This document shows positions 42,990-55,196 of a stretch of DNA of 64,000 nucleotides, one piece after another (positions within the stretch are counted from its first letter, which is position 1; every line of letters begins with the position of its first letter). A model generated the notes under the pieces. It was given only the letters and a program-made list of their open reading frames with translations. It searched no databases and had not been told where the DNA came from. The stretch spans positions 35,486,802-35,550,801 of the forward strand of contig JAOWCC010000064.1 in the NCBI GenBank assembly GCA_030867875.1. Reading direction: 5' to 3'. The position numbers and the translations under genes were made by a program. This DNA is from Actinernus sp. WN-2022 (Eukaryota; Cnidaria; Anthozoa; Actiniaria; Actinernidae).

Positions 42990-44860
42990 AGGTAACTCTT
43001 TCCAGATCCTAATCCATTTGTAGTGATAAATTTTAATTTATAGCTAGTGGTATTAGATTTTATAAAATAAGTTTGTCTCTTAAGTTGTCTGGTATTATGA
43101 TTATGAATATCTAATAAAGGAATAAACATATCGACAAAAGTACTACTTATTTTTTATGGTGCACATCATGCATGAATAAAACGGAGTTTAATTTATAAAT
43201 GTCGTCAATTTTAAGTAAATTTAGTTTATGAAAAAGCGGTGTAGTATGACTATTCCAATTTTTATTAGATAACACTCTAATAGCTTTCCTTTGGATTTTT
43301 CTTAAAGGTTCGATATAGGAATTAAACGTATTTCCCCAAAGCAGGATTCCATAATTTAAATGTGGAAGTAACAATTAAGGAATTATAAATTTGCTTGAGG
43401 ATTGTGGGTGGGGCATAATGTTTTGCTCTGTAGAGCATTCCAAGGGATTTGGAAATTTTTATTTTGATATGAGCAATATGCTCTTTCCAAGTAAGGTGTT
43501 TGTCTATGATCAAACGGAGGTATTTCGTAGAATTTTTCTCTTCTATTATTTCATTGTTAATTTTGAATAGGAGATTCCTATCAGTTTTCCGTCTTTTGGG
43601 AGCAAAGTTTACAGAAGTAGATTTATTTGTATTTAGTGTTAATTTATTACACAAAAGCCATTTTTGGATTTTAATCAATTCATTATTTATCGTGGTTTCT
43701 AAATTGTTAATGTTATTGTTTGAGTAAAATAGACTAGTATCGTCTGCAAATAAAGGAAATTTTAAATATTTAGATGAATTTGGGATATCATTGATATATA
43801 GCAGGAAAAGTAATGGTCCTAAAACAGATCGGCGAGGAACACCAAAATTTACAGTACGTTCAGTGGAGAGTGTGCCATTTATAGATACTAGTTGATGTCT
43901 GTTTATGAGAAAGGATTTAAACCAGTTTAAGGCAGTACCTCTTATGCCATAAGATTCTAGTTTATCAAGCAATATATTTAAATTTATGGTGTCAAAGGCT
44001 TTAGCAAAATCTAAGAAAATAACAGTAGAAAATTGTTTAGATTCAAAGGATTCAATTGTCATTTAGTAAATCTAGAACTGCTAATATTGTTGATATACGT
44101 TTTTGAAAACCATATTGTTGTTCAAATAATATCACATTCTTTTCCAAAAAAAACTGAAGCCTGTTAAGCATAACCTGTTCGATTAGTTTTGAAAATAGGA
44201 AGAAGAGAGATTGGCCTAAAATTGGTAACATTTAATTTGGATCCACTTTTATGAAGAGGAATAATGTTTTTAATTTTTAATTTTTCAGGAAAACAACCAT
44301 TTACAAAGGTGACTAACTAGTTTAATAAGTTTAATTGGGATGTCATAAATACCTGGGCTTTTATTAGGGTTTAATTTATCAATGAGACACTTTACTTCAG
44401 TAGTGGATGTAGGATTATTAAAGAATGAGTCAATAATACAGGACTCAAGATAGTCTTTATGAGATTTCTTTGAAGGTTTCATTTGTGAAACTAGATTTGG
44501 TGCTATATTATTAAAATAGGAATTAAATTTATTTGCAACTTGGAAAGGATCAGTGATGAGTTCATTATTTTCTTCAAGACAAAAATATTTATCTTTTTGT
44601 GTAGTAATATTAATTAGATTCTTGATTCCTTGCCAGGTTTTTTTCATGTTTCCTTTATATTTATTAAAATATTTTAAATAATGGTTATGTTTTGGTAACT
44701 AAATTAAATGATTTATTTTATTCCTATATGACTGGTATATATGTAAATAAGTGATTATTTTTAAATTCATAATTTTTTTGTAATATTTATTTTTTATTTT
44801 AATAGACTGGCGAATACCCTTAGATATCCATGGTTTATGTGGGGTAGGGTTTATGATTTA
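42990..44860 (-). pseudogene. LINE reverse transcriptase, decayed, 5'-truncated
   Basis: From 44855 downward: KPWISKGIRQSIKIKNKYYK, MKKTWQGIKNLINITTQKD (44647), then DKLNPNKSPGIYDIPIKLIK (44390). After frameshifts it continues with the RT palm: IFLDFAKAFDTINLNILLDK, GVPRRSVLGPLLFLLYINDI and the catalytic FADDTSLFYS (about 43740). NKLTLNTNKS and HLTWKEHIAHIKIKISK follow, then LLPHLNYGILLWGNTFNSYI and a final HNHNTRQ segment near 43100. The order matches L2/CR1/Jockey-type ORF2 C-terminal halves. The usual PQGS of the GVPQGS motif is PRRS, and frameshifts at about 44280 and 43330 break it. Confidence 0.85.
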
Positions 44861-46310
44861 ATAAGTGCAATTGTTAAAGTCACCCAAAATTACAATTAGT
44901 ACCATATTGCTCTTTCTCTACCTGGTACAAATATCACAAATACATACATACATATGAATATGTTTTTTTATAACTGCATAAAGTATTGGAAAAGTAAAAA
45001 AAGGCTTCATAAGTATGGATGGGTAGAACTAAGGGGGGGGGGGGGGGGGGGAGTCCTCAGGGAGTGCTATACTTTTAAAAATTATATTTAAATATATTAT
45101 ACAAATTAAAAATAATATAATATTTTCTTATGAATTTATACGACAAAATGTTTATAAAATATACTTTGTTCCCGGACCGGACCGGAACGGACCGGATCAC
45201 AGATCGGATCACAGATATTATGATTTCCCACCAAAAAAAATCACATCACATCACAAGAGGGCCATTTTATAGTTCGGTATTTTGCTCGAGGGTTTACCTA
45301 TCCTTCAAGTCAAGATTTAAAGTCATGATTTCGAATCAGGCTTTAGGGTTTAAGGTTACTCGCATACTGTCGTGGAGGTTTATGTCCCATCATGATGACC
45401 CAGGCGAGATCACCGACCGACAAAAGAAGTGGTTCCCCCGGGGGGGTTACTCCTGTTTGTGACGTATTATGTATGTGCCGCGGGGGTGGGTCAGGGTTTT
45501 GAGTTCATTTTGGGCAGGTAGGGTGAGGGTTTTGACCTGATTTGGGCAGATCAGGGTCAGGATTTGAGTTTAATTTGGTTGCAGTCAGGGTCGGGGTTCA
45601 GTATTTTTTAGGCAGTTAGGAACAGGCAAACATATTTGTTTTTATTTAAAAAAAGGGCAATCAGGGTTTTTCCCCCCAAAAAGGGGGCAATCAGGGTTTT
45701 GGAGCTCGGATTTTGGGTCAAACAGGGTCAGTGTTTGAGCCTCTTGGTCTCGCATACATACCCATTTTTCATGTAGGTCCCCACCCCACCCCCGGGAGTG
45801 GTTCGATCGTGAAATACATAAACGAAACCATATATTAAAGTGTAATGGGGACTGGCGAAACGGATCTACAGCAGACTTTTGCATACATTTAAAGCTTCAC
45901 GATTTTTTACAATGTAAGATTAACTTTCTAAATGTTTTTCCCCTCCACATTACAGGTAGGCTCGATTACCAGCCGCTTGGGTGCGCCCGCGTTCCTCGCC
46001 CACACCAACGGATGGAAATAGAGCCTACATTACAGGGGAATCGACACAACGTGACTGGCTAGACAGTTTGCAAAAGCGCAAATGTTGTATTCAAACGAGT
46101 ACTCGAGTCACAGGCTCACCATCCTCCAGGTTTGTACCTCGAAATTGGTGTTGGGTTCCCTGTGGCTACGAATTGAAAGATTACCGAGAAAAAATATGGA
46201 GTTAGATTTCCACTCCTCGAATGAAAATTTAGCGATACTGTGCTCTAAATCTACTCAAGAAATATAGATTAGTAGTTATTTGAGTGTTGTGTGGTGATTT
46301 TTTTGGGAAA
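44861..46310. other. simple and degenerate repeats, no gene
   Basis: Poly-G at about 45032-45051, GGACCGGA repeats at 45165-45215, and a degenerate GGGTCAGGGTTTTGAG-type array at 45480-45740 flanked by CCCCCGGG blocks (45437 and 45787). Short frames only. Confidence 0.5.
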
Positions 46311-46317
46311 CGTTTTC

Positions 46318-46402
46318 TATTTAGTGAGTTTAGCGAAAGAGAATTCTTCCTCTCTGATTTCTACCCGAAATTCTCTTTCGCTAAACTCGCTATAAATAGA
46401 TA
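46318..46402. mobile_element. small hairpin MITE
   Basis: CTATTTAGTGAGTTTAGCGA then AAGAGAATT recur inverted as AATTCTCTTTCGC and TAAACTCGCTATAAATAG; about 85 bp. Confidence 0.75.
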
Positions 46403-47279
46403 GGATGTAATACTATGATTTTATTAGGTTGTATTCTCCACTTCCTCTAGAGAAATGCCCCTTAAATTTAATCTGAATTCTAACGGGATCTCAAACAACC
46501 ATAGGGGCTGATCAAAGCCAGGAACTAGCTAATCCACAGATTGAATTGGAATTTAGCGTGTTCCATTGTAATGCAATTCCATTGTAATGTTAATATAGTG
46601 ATCATCATTATAAGAAGATACTGAGTGGGTCCGTATCGTAAGTTATAGACCGCAAACGTAACTGACCAATAATAGCTCACAAAGTTAACTAGCCATATAA
46701 TAAATACATGTATCGCTTGTTACTTGTAGTCAACAGACATGACTCTTCCATCCAGCTTTAGCATAGTCTTCGTAGCGATATCATGCAATACCTGATCGTC
46801 TTGAAATTCAGCTCATTTTATGTCTTAGCGTTGTGTGTTTGACCGACAACTATACATGGTGTAAGGAATAGACGACGACTAGTATCATTGGTATTCACCC
46901 TTGGAAAATCACCGTATAGTAGACAACGGCAAATCACCGGATCAACTGATCTTTAAGACAAGTACAACGGACAAATAACCCGAGTCGCAAATACTTCAAG
47001 TAAATATTTCTTTAGCCCTGAAGTTGGAACTGAAAGGAAATCTGGCCACATATTGGAGGTTGTGGACCAAATACGAAATCGCCTCAGATCACTGAAGGCT
47101 TGGATGCGAAAACAATGAACAACCCTCATATAAAGGATAACATCTGAACGATTTTATCACCCAGTACAACACTAAACCTGGAGCCGGACACAGGACTGAG
47201 AATACACAGGATTGAGTTTGGTAATTACCAAGCACACATGACTGAGTTTGGTAATTACCAAACACAGGACTAAGCTTGG
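46403..47279. other. no gene recognised
   Basis: Contains GAATTGGAATTTAGCGTGTT near 46544, similar to 4489-4508 in copy i of the hairpin-ended family, and two GGTAATTACCAA motifs near 47219 and 47249. Confidence 0.35.
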
Positions 47280-47559
47280 TAATGCACCTATCAATGTTAA
47301 GCCCGAGGGAGGGAGGGGCGGGCGGGCAAGGGGTGGGGATTTGACATTTTCTCCCAAAATAATGTCAAATTCCCCACCCTTTGTACAACACGTTTGGTCA
47401 AAAATATCAAATATCTGCCCTGTCTTCCTTATGTTTCCTATAAATAACCCCACCCTGGGCAGGCAGCGTATGTCAAAATCCCCACCCTTGGGGTAGCCCT
47501 GCCTGTCAAATCCTCACCCCTTGTCCCTCCCTCGGGCTTAACATTGATAGGTGCATAAT
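47280..47559. mobile_element. MITE (TGCACCTATCAATGTTAAGC ends)
   Basis: The left TAATGCACCTATCAATGTT and right AACATTGATAGGTGCATAAT are inverted, with a CCCGAGGGAGGGA continuation. One half also at 31240-31293. Confidence 0.85.
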
Positions 47560-48303
47560 TACCAAACACACAGGAAAAGAAGGTTAATCGTGACATAATA
47601 GATGAAAAGCTGAGAAAACCAAAACATTTGAGTCAATTGTAGTATTACTACAAAGCACAAAATATTACTGAATTTAATGTATGTGTGTAAAGCGTTGGCT
47701 GTTTTAAAACCATTTGTCGCAAATATTTAAACTTTGGAATACCGCACTCTATTTTGGAACGTGTTGAGTAAAAAACATATGAGAAACAACACCTGCCTCT
47801 CCTGTATCCAGTGCTTTTGTTGAATATTATACAATTCTTTGCTAGCAAACTAAACATATCAAGGACTTTTTCCAAAAATAAAAAATAAAAATACTCCGTA
47901 TTTATCTCATTACGGCACGCGCACTCCTACCAATTCCTCTCTAGCTTACCCCATTCTCCCTACAACGCCTGGCTACACAAGCTATCATAACAGCAATAGT
48001 CAACTTAATGTATGCCTTCTGTAAAGGTCCTCAATCGATCCGCAGAGGAGTTCCGCTGTTATTTCAGAATCTTACATTGCAGTAACCTTTACTCCGTCGT
48101 CTTCTTGCTGTTCTAGATCTGTTAGCTGAATTTCGTATTTAGGTAGGTTTTCTGCTTTAAATTTGCCATCAAGTTCTTTGGGGTTGCTGATTGAGGTTTG
48201 TAGAGTGCGTCGATTGCATCTCTTCCTTCATCTTCAGTAGCGAGGCCTGGATTTGAGCATGTATGCACTATCCACAAGTGGACCTTTTGTTTTAGTTTGT
48301 CCA

Positions 48304-48468
48304 TCAAGCTGTTTGGGTTTTGCTGATAGAGATTTGCTGGGTGCGTAGCCCGTTGATTGCATGCATCTCTTCCATTGTGCTAATGCATTTATCTTCAGTA
48401 GCGAAGCCTTGGTTTGAACATGCACTATTAATAACATATGGGCTTTCTGCTACAGGCGCAGGTTGTGC
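48304..48468 (-). CDS. PTCHD3-like: PTCHD3-like copy 2, terminal exon
   Basis: Encodes the same 54 residues as copy 1 and the same TGA. The degenerate second copy of this exon sequence lies at about 48165-48275, with an extra 16 bp (CTATCCACAAGTGGAC) between the two that copy 1 lacks. Confidence 0.85.
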   Translation of the reverse strand, partial: AQPAPVAESPYVINSACSNQGFATEDKCISTMEEMHAINGLRTQQISISKTQTA

Positions 48469-51400
48469 CTGTGCAAAAGACAGAACAAACAGGTGAACTC
48501 CATTATCACTAATAAATAATGCCATTTATTACTATGTCACAAATTCGTTAACAATCCCCAACGTTAACCCGAGTGCAAGCTCTACAATTTAATTTTACGG
48601 ACTAAGAGCAAAATGACACAAAGAAGATACATTTTCTTCTTTAAAGCTGACGAGCTTTAAAAATACGCAAAAATTCAGCCACTATATTAAACATTAACGA
48701 AAAAGACTAACCTGTATCCTTGACGACTTCCATCGACAGAAGAGTGACATGTAGACAGGAAGGAAGCACAGGCCATGCAGAAGGCCAAGTAGAACGATAC
48801 CAAGAAACATCTTGAAGAAGATACGGAAGATTTCCGAGGACGCAAATGCAGTGACAACCATCCCAATAAATGTACTGGTGCCTGTAGTCAAAAAAAGAAT
48901 AGAAAGCGCAAACAAAGAAGACATAAATAAATAATCAAACGATATCAGTCGGTCTGTGATAAAAAAGCGAGGAAAGATAGCAACGTTTTTGAACAAACAT
49001 TAAGAGAAAGTGTATTACTTCTCTTTGATCTTTTTTTTCTTCTGAAATAACCATAAATTTGATAGAGATCAAAGCCGCTTAAAGAGACTCTCCACTGAAC
49101 ATCAATGTTTGCTCTCAAATGTTTGTATGGATTAAATCTAATGCTGTGTTTGTCTCCTGTAAATTGTGTAATTCACTGACCGATGTTCCTGTCCATACCT
49201 TGGATCTTATGACATCACACGGTTGCTCCTATTATTACACAACAAAAGAGCTATTGTTTTCTGACAATAGGAACAACCGTGTGATGTCATAAGATCGAAG
49301 ATGGCGGCGCCCGGCAAATTCAAAATCAGTTTTATGGACAGGAAAAACGGTGCATTAATCCCATCCAGCCGGTGTACATTGTACAAGAAACAAAACACAG
49401 CAACAGATATCCACAACAAACACAGCGACATGTTTAAATATCCATAACAAACACAGCAACAGATATCCACAACAAACACAGCAACATGTTTAAATATCCA
49501 TAACAAACACAGCAACAGATATCCACAACAAACACAGCAACATGTTTAAATATCCATAACAAACACAGCAACAGATTTAGATATCCATAACAAACACAGC
49601 AACAGATTTAGATATCCATAACAAACACAGCAACAGATTTAGATATCCATAACAAACATTTGAGAGAATTTCATTATCTTTTAGTGGAGGTTGCCTTTAA
49701 ATTTTTTTAAATTCTCCTTCCTCGCTATTTTCAGGGATGTTAAAATTGAGCTCGATCGTAATCACAATATATAATATCCAATTTGACATCATAGTACATG
49801 TATAGATTGATAGGAAGAGGTTGTTGTCAGTGACTAAGTACTTTTATTAACAGGCCTTGCACGCGATCCCTTTTATGTTTTTATGTCTGGCATCAAAAGC
49901 AGTACTTTATTCTGTAAAGACAAAACAACGAGACCATTTTACTGAAGAGTACCAACAACTAACATGTTCATAACGTCTTTGGCAAAGAAACTGCAGCTGA
50001 ATTAACATACTGATTAGTTGCATGACCATCATGTTGGCTGCTTGTATTACTGGAACGCAAGTGAACTCATTAGCTACTTTTATACCAACTAACATGGCTG
50101 CTACGCCTTTCTGATGTTATTCCTGTGTATAGGAATGATTACAACCCAATAATTCAATTTTATCAGTGTTTTACATCTGAATGTATCCCTGTGATCGAAA
50201 TGACAATAATAATAATAATATTTTATTTCTCATAGCAGGCTGATTATTATGGCAGCTTAAAGCTAAGGAATCAACGACAAACCGAACTTACATACGGTGC
50301 CCGAGCCGGGAATCGAACTCGGGACCGCAGCGGTGAGAGAAAAATGTTTTACCACGGCGCCAACCTATACATCCCCTATCTACGACATTACATTATCCTG
50401 TTCTGGAATAACAGTTGTTCTGTATATCAATGTCACACTAATTTTACTCACCTCCCATTAGGACGCTCGATCCAAGTGTACTGAGCGCATGCTCCACACG
50501 ACCTTCTGCTGTCACCTCCGGTGATGTTGCAAACGCATGCGCAATATGAGCACTGTAGTCAACAGAGAAACCGATAGCCATGACCAGATTAATCATGGAG
50601 ATGAAGTTGAGTGATACATTCCATATGGCCATGAGAGCAAACAGCTCAACAACCAAAGCAGCGAAGCTAAAAAACACAAGCAAGGTAATACGAATGCTGA
50701 GAAGGAATGGCCAAGTTATCAAGAGTACAGCCACGGCCGCAATGACAAGGTTCCGTATGGTCTCAGTAAATATTACGGCATACTGTTCAAAGTATATAAA
50801 GAACTTGGAAATTGGGTATGAAAATAGCTCTGAAGCTCTACCAAGGTCTTCTCTCAACGTCACCATAGCATCTCTTTGAAATATTGAGCTCCAGGAATTC
50901 TTCATGAAGCAAATCACACGAGAAGCTTCAACGCTGTTGTTGTCTGGTGATATCACGATGTCCTCGCGGAAATGCATGAAGGCAGGGATGTCGAGAAATA
51001 TCTTCAAAGTACGCATGAAGTTTGGACCCGTGATATTCTTTCGTGAGTTTTGCGCCAATTTCGCAAAAACATCCATCCACGATAGGGTTCTATTCGTATA
51101 ATGCTTGTTGGTTGTGGCGATATCAGAAAGTTTCATGACCTCGTCTTGTACATCCGGGTTCTCATAGTTGAGCTTTTTGTCAAGCACAATACTTACAGCA
51201 ATGTTCACTTCGAAATGTTTCTCTTGCATGGTAATGAACTCTTTGAAATACGAACCATCTTTAGCCAGCAACCGTCTATCAAAACTCTCGGTGATGTTAA
51301 AGGTACCATAAACACCAGCTCCTACGAGACCCAAGGACACAAAAATGACAAGTACTCTTACAGGTGGTATCATAAGTATCCTAGCCCAGATTTTCATGAC

Positions 51401-52757
51401 TTTGCTCGACGTCTGCAGTCCGGGCTCATTCCATGCTCTCTCTCCTTCTTTTGGGGAAGGGGCGAAGCAGACTGGAAGGCAGTCACGACGACCGGCTTTG
51501 ATTCTTCTGACGTCAAAAGTAGCAAAAGCCACGAAGAACGTGACGATCATCAAATAGGAAAACGTCACTGACAGTGCAGCATAGATGCAGAAATACCTGA
51601 CAGAAGGGAATGCCGTCGAGGTGCTAACAGCAAAGGCTACAACATCTGTGACAGTTGTCATGGTAACCGTGGCACCAGAGTGCGACATTACACTTTTCAT
51701 AGTCTCAACCGGTGAAAGATGACTGTCTTGGCGGTCCATCTCGTCCACGATGATAAACATATCGTCGATACCAATTCCTAAGATTAGGAAAGGAACAATC
51801 CCAACAACACTGACAAACGGGACTCCAACGAGCATCGAGAGTCCGAATCCCGCGACTATCCCTAGAGCAACTGCAAAAATCCCGGCATTTGCAAGTAAGG
51901 AATGCCCGGTGAGCGGGTTGCAGAATTTTCCCAGCATTGTGCATGAGAATGAAATCATGAGAGTAAAAGTAATACAGACCAACAGGATATCAGACCCGGT
52001 GCTTTCTACTACTGCATCATTCAAGCTTCGCTCAGCCGTGTAGTAAATCTTCATACAGGTCATTTTATCCCTGAGAGACGACATCTTATTGATAAAAACC
52101 TTCTCCCACTCCATCACTTTCTCCAATTCTTTTTCGTCACTTGGTTCTCTCATGAAATATGAAACTTGTATGACGTCCGCGCTCTGTAATAATCCGGAGG
52201 ACAGGTTCCATCTTATATTGCCAAACATATGTGGGAAGTTAAGGTAAACCGGTCTGTTATTTTGCAACGTTTCATTAGGATTATTGTAGGCGTTACTTAG
52301 CTGGCGTTTGATGTTAACCACGTTTTTCATGTCAAAGTTAAATATTTCCATTGGGTTGATCAGTACGCAGTGCTTTGTTCCTGTCTTTGTAGCATCCCTC
52401 CTTTTGACACAGTAGGTTGAATAAAGAGGCAAAGATGTTACTGCCTTATGCACCTCAAGAACATCTTCGAGACAACTTTTCTCGAGTACATTACCACCAC
52501 TTTTAGGCAAAAATATGATGGTTTCGTCTCTTGTGTTAAGAGTTGGGAAGTACTTACTGGCCTGTTCAAGGTCTTTGATGGATTTGCTGTGCTGAGGAAT
52601 GAACAGTTTTTTTGTACGGTCTTCAAACTTCATTCGAGCGAACCCCACACTGCACAATACCACGAAGCAACAACAAAGACCAATTGTAACCTTTGGATAT
52701 GTTGCTATTTTGCCTCCAAGAGCACCAAACCAATTCCCAAGGACATCATGACAACCC
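48304..52757 (-). CDS. PTCHD3-like: PTCHD3-like patched-domain membrane protein, copy 2 (exons 52757-50452, 48881-48712, 48468-48304)
   Basis: Paralogue of the gene at 6760-11322, with exon lengths identical (2306, 170 and 165 bp), the same splice signals and the same phases. An open frame runs from the AG acceptor (52759-52758) through the large exon. The GIGIDD motif of the sterol-sensing domain and GFSVDYS are conserved, as are the loops and predicted helices. By hand count about 47 residues differ from copy 1 across the large exon, spread over loops and helices. No stop or frameshift, so probably functional. The start codon is again not visible; a GTG or a downstream ATG inside the exon would cut off part of TM1, so an upstream 5' exon is more likely. 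Role inferred from family: RND-type lipid or sterol-related transporter or receptor-like protein. Confidence 0.9.
48712..48881 (-). CDS. PTCHD3-like: PTCHD3-like copy 2, penultimate exon
   Basis: 170 bp; [18 protein letters not shown] through CRWKSSRIQ. Same acceptor and donor as copy 1. Confidence 0.88.
49199..49300. mobile_element. palindromic MITE in intron (copy 2)
   Basis: Sister of 7653-7754, differing by one base near the right tip. Confidence 0.8.
49388..49655. repeat. 56-bp / 31-bp VNTR in PTCHD3-like intron (copy 2)
   Basis: Three long and three short units against five and three in copy 1. Confidence 0.9.
50205..50364 (-). mobile_element. tRNA-derived SINE in intron (copy 2)
   Basis: Same insertion as 8770-8930, B box GAGTTCGATTCCC; no difference seen. 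Confidence 0.8.
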
Positions 52758-53423
52758 CTAGAGGAGCTTCAGAAGTAAACAAAACAAAACAAAACCATGT
52801 TTGTTATGTATGTTCGAACTGGCAACCAATCAATTATTTTGTAAAACTACTACCAAATTAAACAGCTGGATATCAAGGTTAGTGAAGAATTTGCAGTTCA
52901 AATAAACTAATTTATAAAAATAGATTCGATAGAATGTGTGCTCGGATTGGATGAAAGCCGTGTGTCTATTTAATTATTAAACTATGAGCTTGAAGTTTGT
53001 ATCATACAAATAGTATAGAAATGATCACGTGTCTTCCGAGGATGGTTCACCTCACAATTTTGGCCCGCGCTCATTGGACAAAAGCGATCACGTGACGTGA
53101 TGGTTGTCGTCCGCGGATGCAAACTATTATATAAATAGAGTGTGTCCGTCGAGGAACTATTATACAAATAGACTGTGTCCGTCGAGGAACTATCGGCTGA
53201 TAGTTGCCCGCGGAAATTCGATGTTCTTAAAACAAATATAAGCCCGAGAACGAAGTTGTTTCCGAGTTATTATGAACAGGACTTAGACACTTTCAAGTGG
53301 TGCTGACTGTATTCTACGGGGGTTTCAAAGTACGGCACGTAGTACAAATACAGCCCTGGGATTGGTTGGTTTCCTTCATGAATAATTAATGATAGTAGAA
53401 CTGAGTAATAGTTCTAATCCAAG
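52758..53423. other. breakpoint region upstream of PTCHD3-like copy 2
   Basis: Similarity to copy 1 stops about 25 bp upstream of the exon acceptor. 52815-52890 matches 13313-13390 inverted. A 35-bp repeat (CTATTATAYAAATAGA...GTCCGTCGAGGAA) occurs twice at 53125-53190. From about 53265 the copies align again in direct orientation. Confidence 0.5.
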
Positions 53424-53556
53424 CCAGTGTGTTGGACACGGTATCCAGATCCACGTGCCATGAATCAATGACGAGGCGTTAACGCCTTGTCTCATGGTGT
53501 TAACCGAGGCATTGATTCATGGCACGTGGATCTGGATACCGTGTCCAACACACTGG
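53424..53556. mobile_element. palindromic MITE (GTTGGACACGGTATCC type), copy 2
   Basis: Longer preserved palindrome than in copy 1, from CCAGTGTGTTGGACAC to its complement. Confidence 0.85.
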
Positions 53557-53824
53557 CGAGGTTTAGAAAATACTTCTCGTAAGCATTAGATATTCATAGC
53601 ACAGAGGCCAATGACAAAATAGAGTCCTAATTTTGTATTGTGTGAACTCAGTGTTTCGACAATGCAAGCTTTTGTTTCTGGAAGTTTCAAAGGCGAACAT
53701 TCCACGAATACATACACTTAAACACCGAATGAAGTGTTTGTGTGTTTGTGTGTAGCATTGCATGTTGAGTTACTTTGGCACTTCTGCAGCGGAGACCAAA
53801 GGACGAAGATCTCTTGAACACAAG

Positions 53825-54160
53825 ATGGTCGAAGAACCGACGACAAAACGTTTTGGAGCCCCACTCACGGCAGAAGAAACTGCTCGGGACGAACAATTAG
53901 CAGTACCCATGATAATTTATTAAGTCAAAGTGTTTCAAAGTCGGCAGCGGGAAAGGCCGAACAAATTACCAGAGTTTGAAACAAACCCGGGAAGTTTAAA
54001 CTTTTGGCTGATTAAGTTTGTCCAAGAAGTATGTAACCAGTCAGGAAACTTAAGCCTTACCCACAGAAAACTCTGTATCAGATAATATGCTGTTTGAAGA
54101 GTCATTTGGAGGAACTTGGAGTCGGGCCGAGATCAATGCACTGGATGCGAAGAATACTAC
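53825..54160 (+). pseudogene. Crypton/ZMYM-like N-terminal domain remnant, copy 2
   Basis: Better preserved than copy 1: MVEEPTTKRFGAPLTAEETA then RDEQLAVP, a stop, then FETNPGSLNFWLIKFVQEVC then NQSGN. An indel follows, then YPQKTLYQIICCLKSHLEEL, and a frameshift before RAEINALDA, ending at a canonical donor CTAC|GTAAGT. The motif order fits Crypton-derived ZMYM/QRICH1-type domains. Not interrupted by the MITE seen in copy 1, but still non-functional as read. Confidence 0.55.
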
Positions 54161-54904
54161 GTAAGTTCGCCAAACTTTTGCTTGAAAGGTTTTTAGCCTG
54201 AACTTCTGTAAGGTTGTTATTTTTAATTTGTAAATGGGGTGGATGTTTACTAATATCGAATATCTTTTCAAGATTACTGTCGAATAAAGTTCTCTGAGAA
54301 TATTACTGGCAGCTAACATGGAGATACAATCAAACGAGGTTAGTACAACAAGCAGTTATTATCATGCAATTCGGTATTTTTGCGGTTGAGAGAAATTTAA
54401 ACTGGGGAAAATTGAGCGGTGTAAAACAACAGCTGATTAAATACAAAAAAAATTGCAAATTACTCAAAACGGTATTTAGAAATAGTTATCGTTAATTTAA
54501 TATTAGAAAATAACTGCGAAATAATTATGAAGCCAACACCTCGGGAATTTTCATAATAAGTGAGTAATATATTTCCCCTATATCATAAACCAATTAAGAT
54601 AAAGCGGATTTGGTATGAATATGAAGAACGCACCAGAAACGACTCAGTATACTTCAATAGTCCAGTTTCGCATTCAAGAATTACCGCATTTACTCAACGT
54701 TAGTCTCATTCTGATGTTAAATATTCATAAATACCAGCGCCAGGAAGAGTTATTCACAACTCTATGTATTGTTGTAGTTTGAACTTCTGCACCTTCTCGC
54801 TGGTATTTGTGTGACATTTAACATCAGAATGAGACTAACGTTGAGTAAGTGCGCCTGTATTCATCGAATACAGCGGTAATTTAATGCGAAACGGGTCAAT
54901 TGTA
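54161..54904. other. duplicated non-coding sequence
   Basis: Aligned with copy 1 around its private 1.5 kb block. A palindrome-like repeat of TTAACATCAGAATGAGACTAAC occurs inverted near 54700 and 54818. Confidence 0.45.
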
Positions 54905-55196
54905 ATTGACCTATATCATTATGACGTCAAATCAAAACAATCTATTGTTTAAACGCTAAGGATCACGGTCGTGGGAGGGGGACAAAACAGCAACAACACA
55001 AAGGAAATCGCTATCAAATGAATTTTGTAGAACGTAGAATAGTGGTAACAGCCACCAAATACGGTAAATATTGTGGGATAAACATTGATACAGCTGTTAT
55101 CTGGAAACCAGACAATTCGAAGTTAAATTTTCCTCAGCAGAGCAGATTTAGTTGAAACCCCTCATAAAGCAGCTGTGACGTCATAATGATATAGGG
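54905..55196. mobile_element. MITE with 8-bp target duplication, copy 2 only
   Basis: Inverted repeats CCTATATCATTATGACGTCA and TGACGTCATAATGATATAGG lie close to the ends. CAATTGTA flanks it at 54897-54904 and 55197-55204; copy 1 (about 17812) has one CAATTGTA and no insert. An 8-bp duplication fits the hAT superfamily. Confidence 0.85.

Noticed and set aside
53825..54160. Functional gene call for the Crypton/ZMYM-like sequence
   Set aside because: At least one stop and two frameshifts interrupt it as read.
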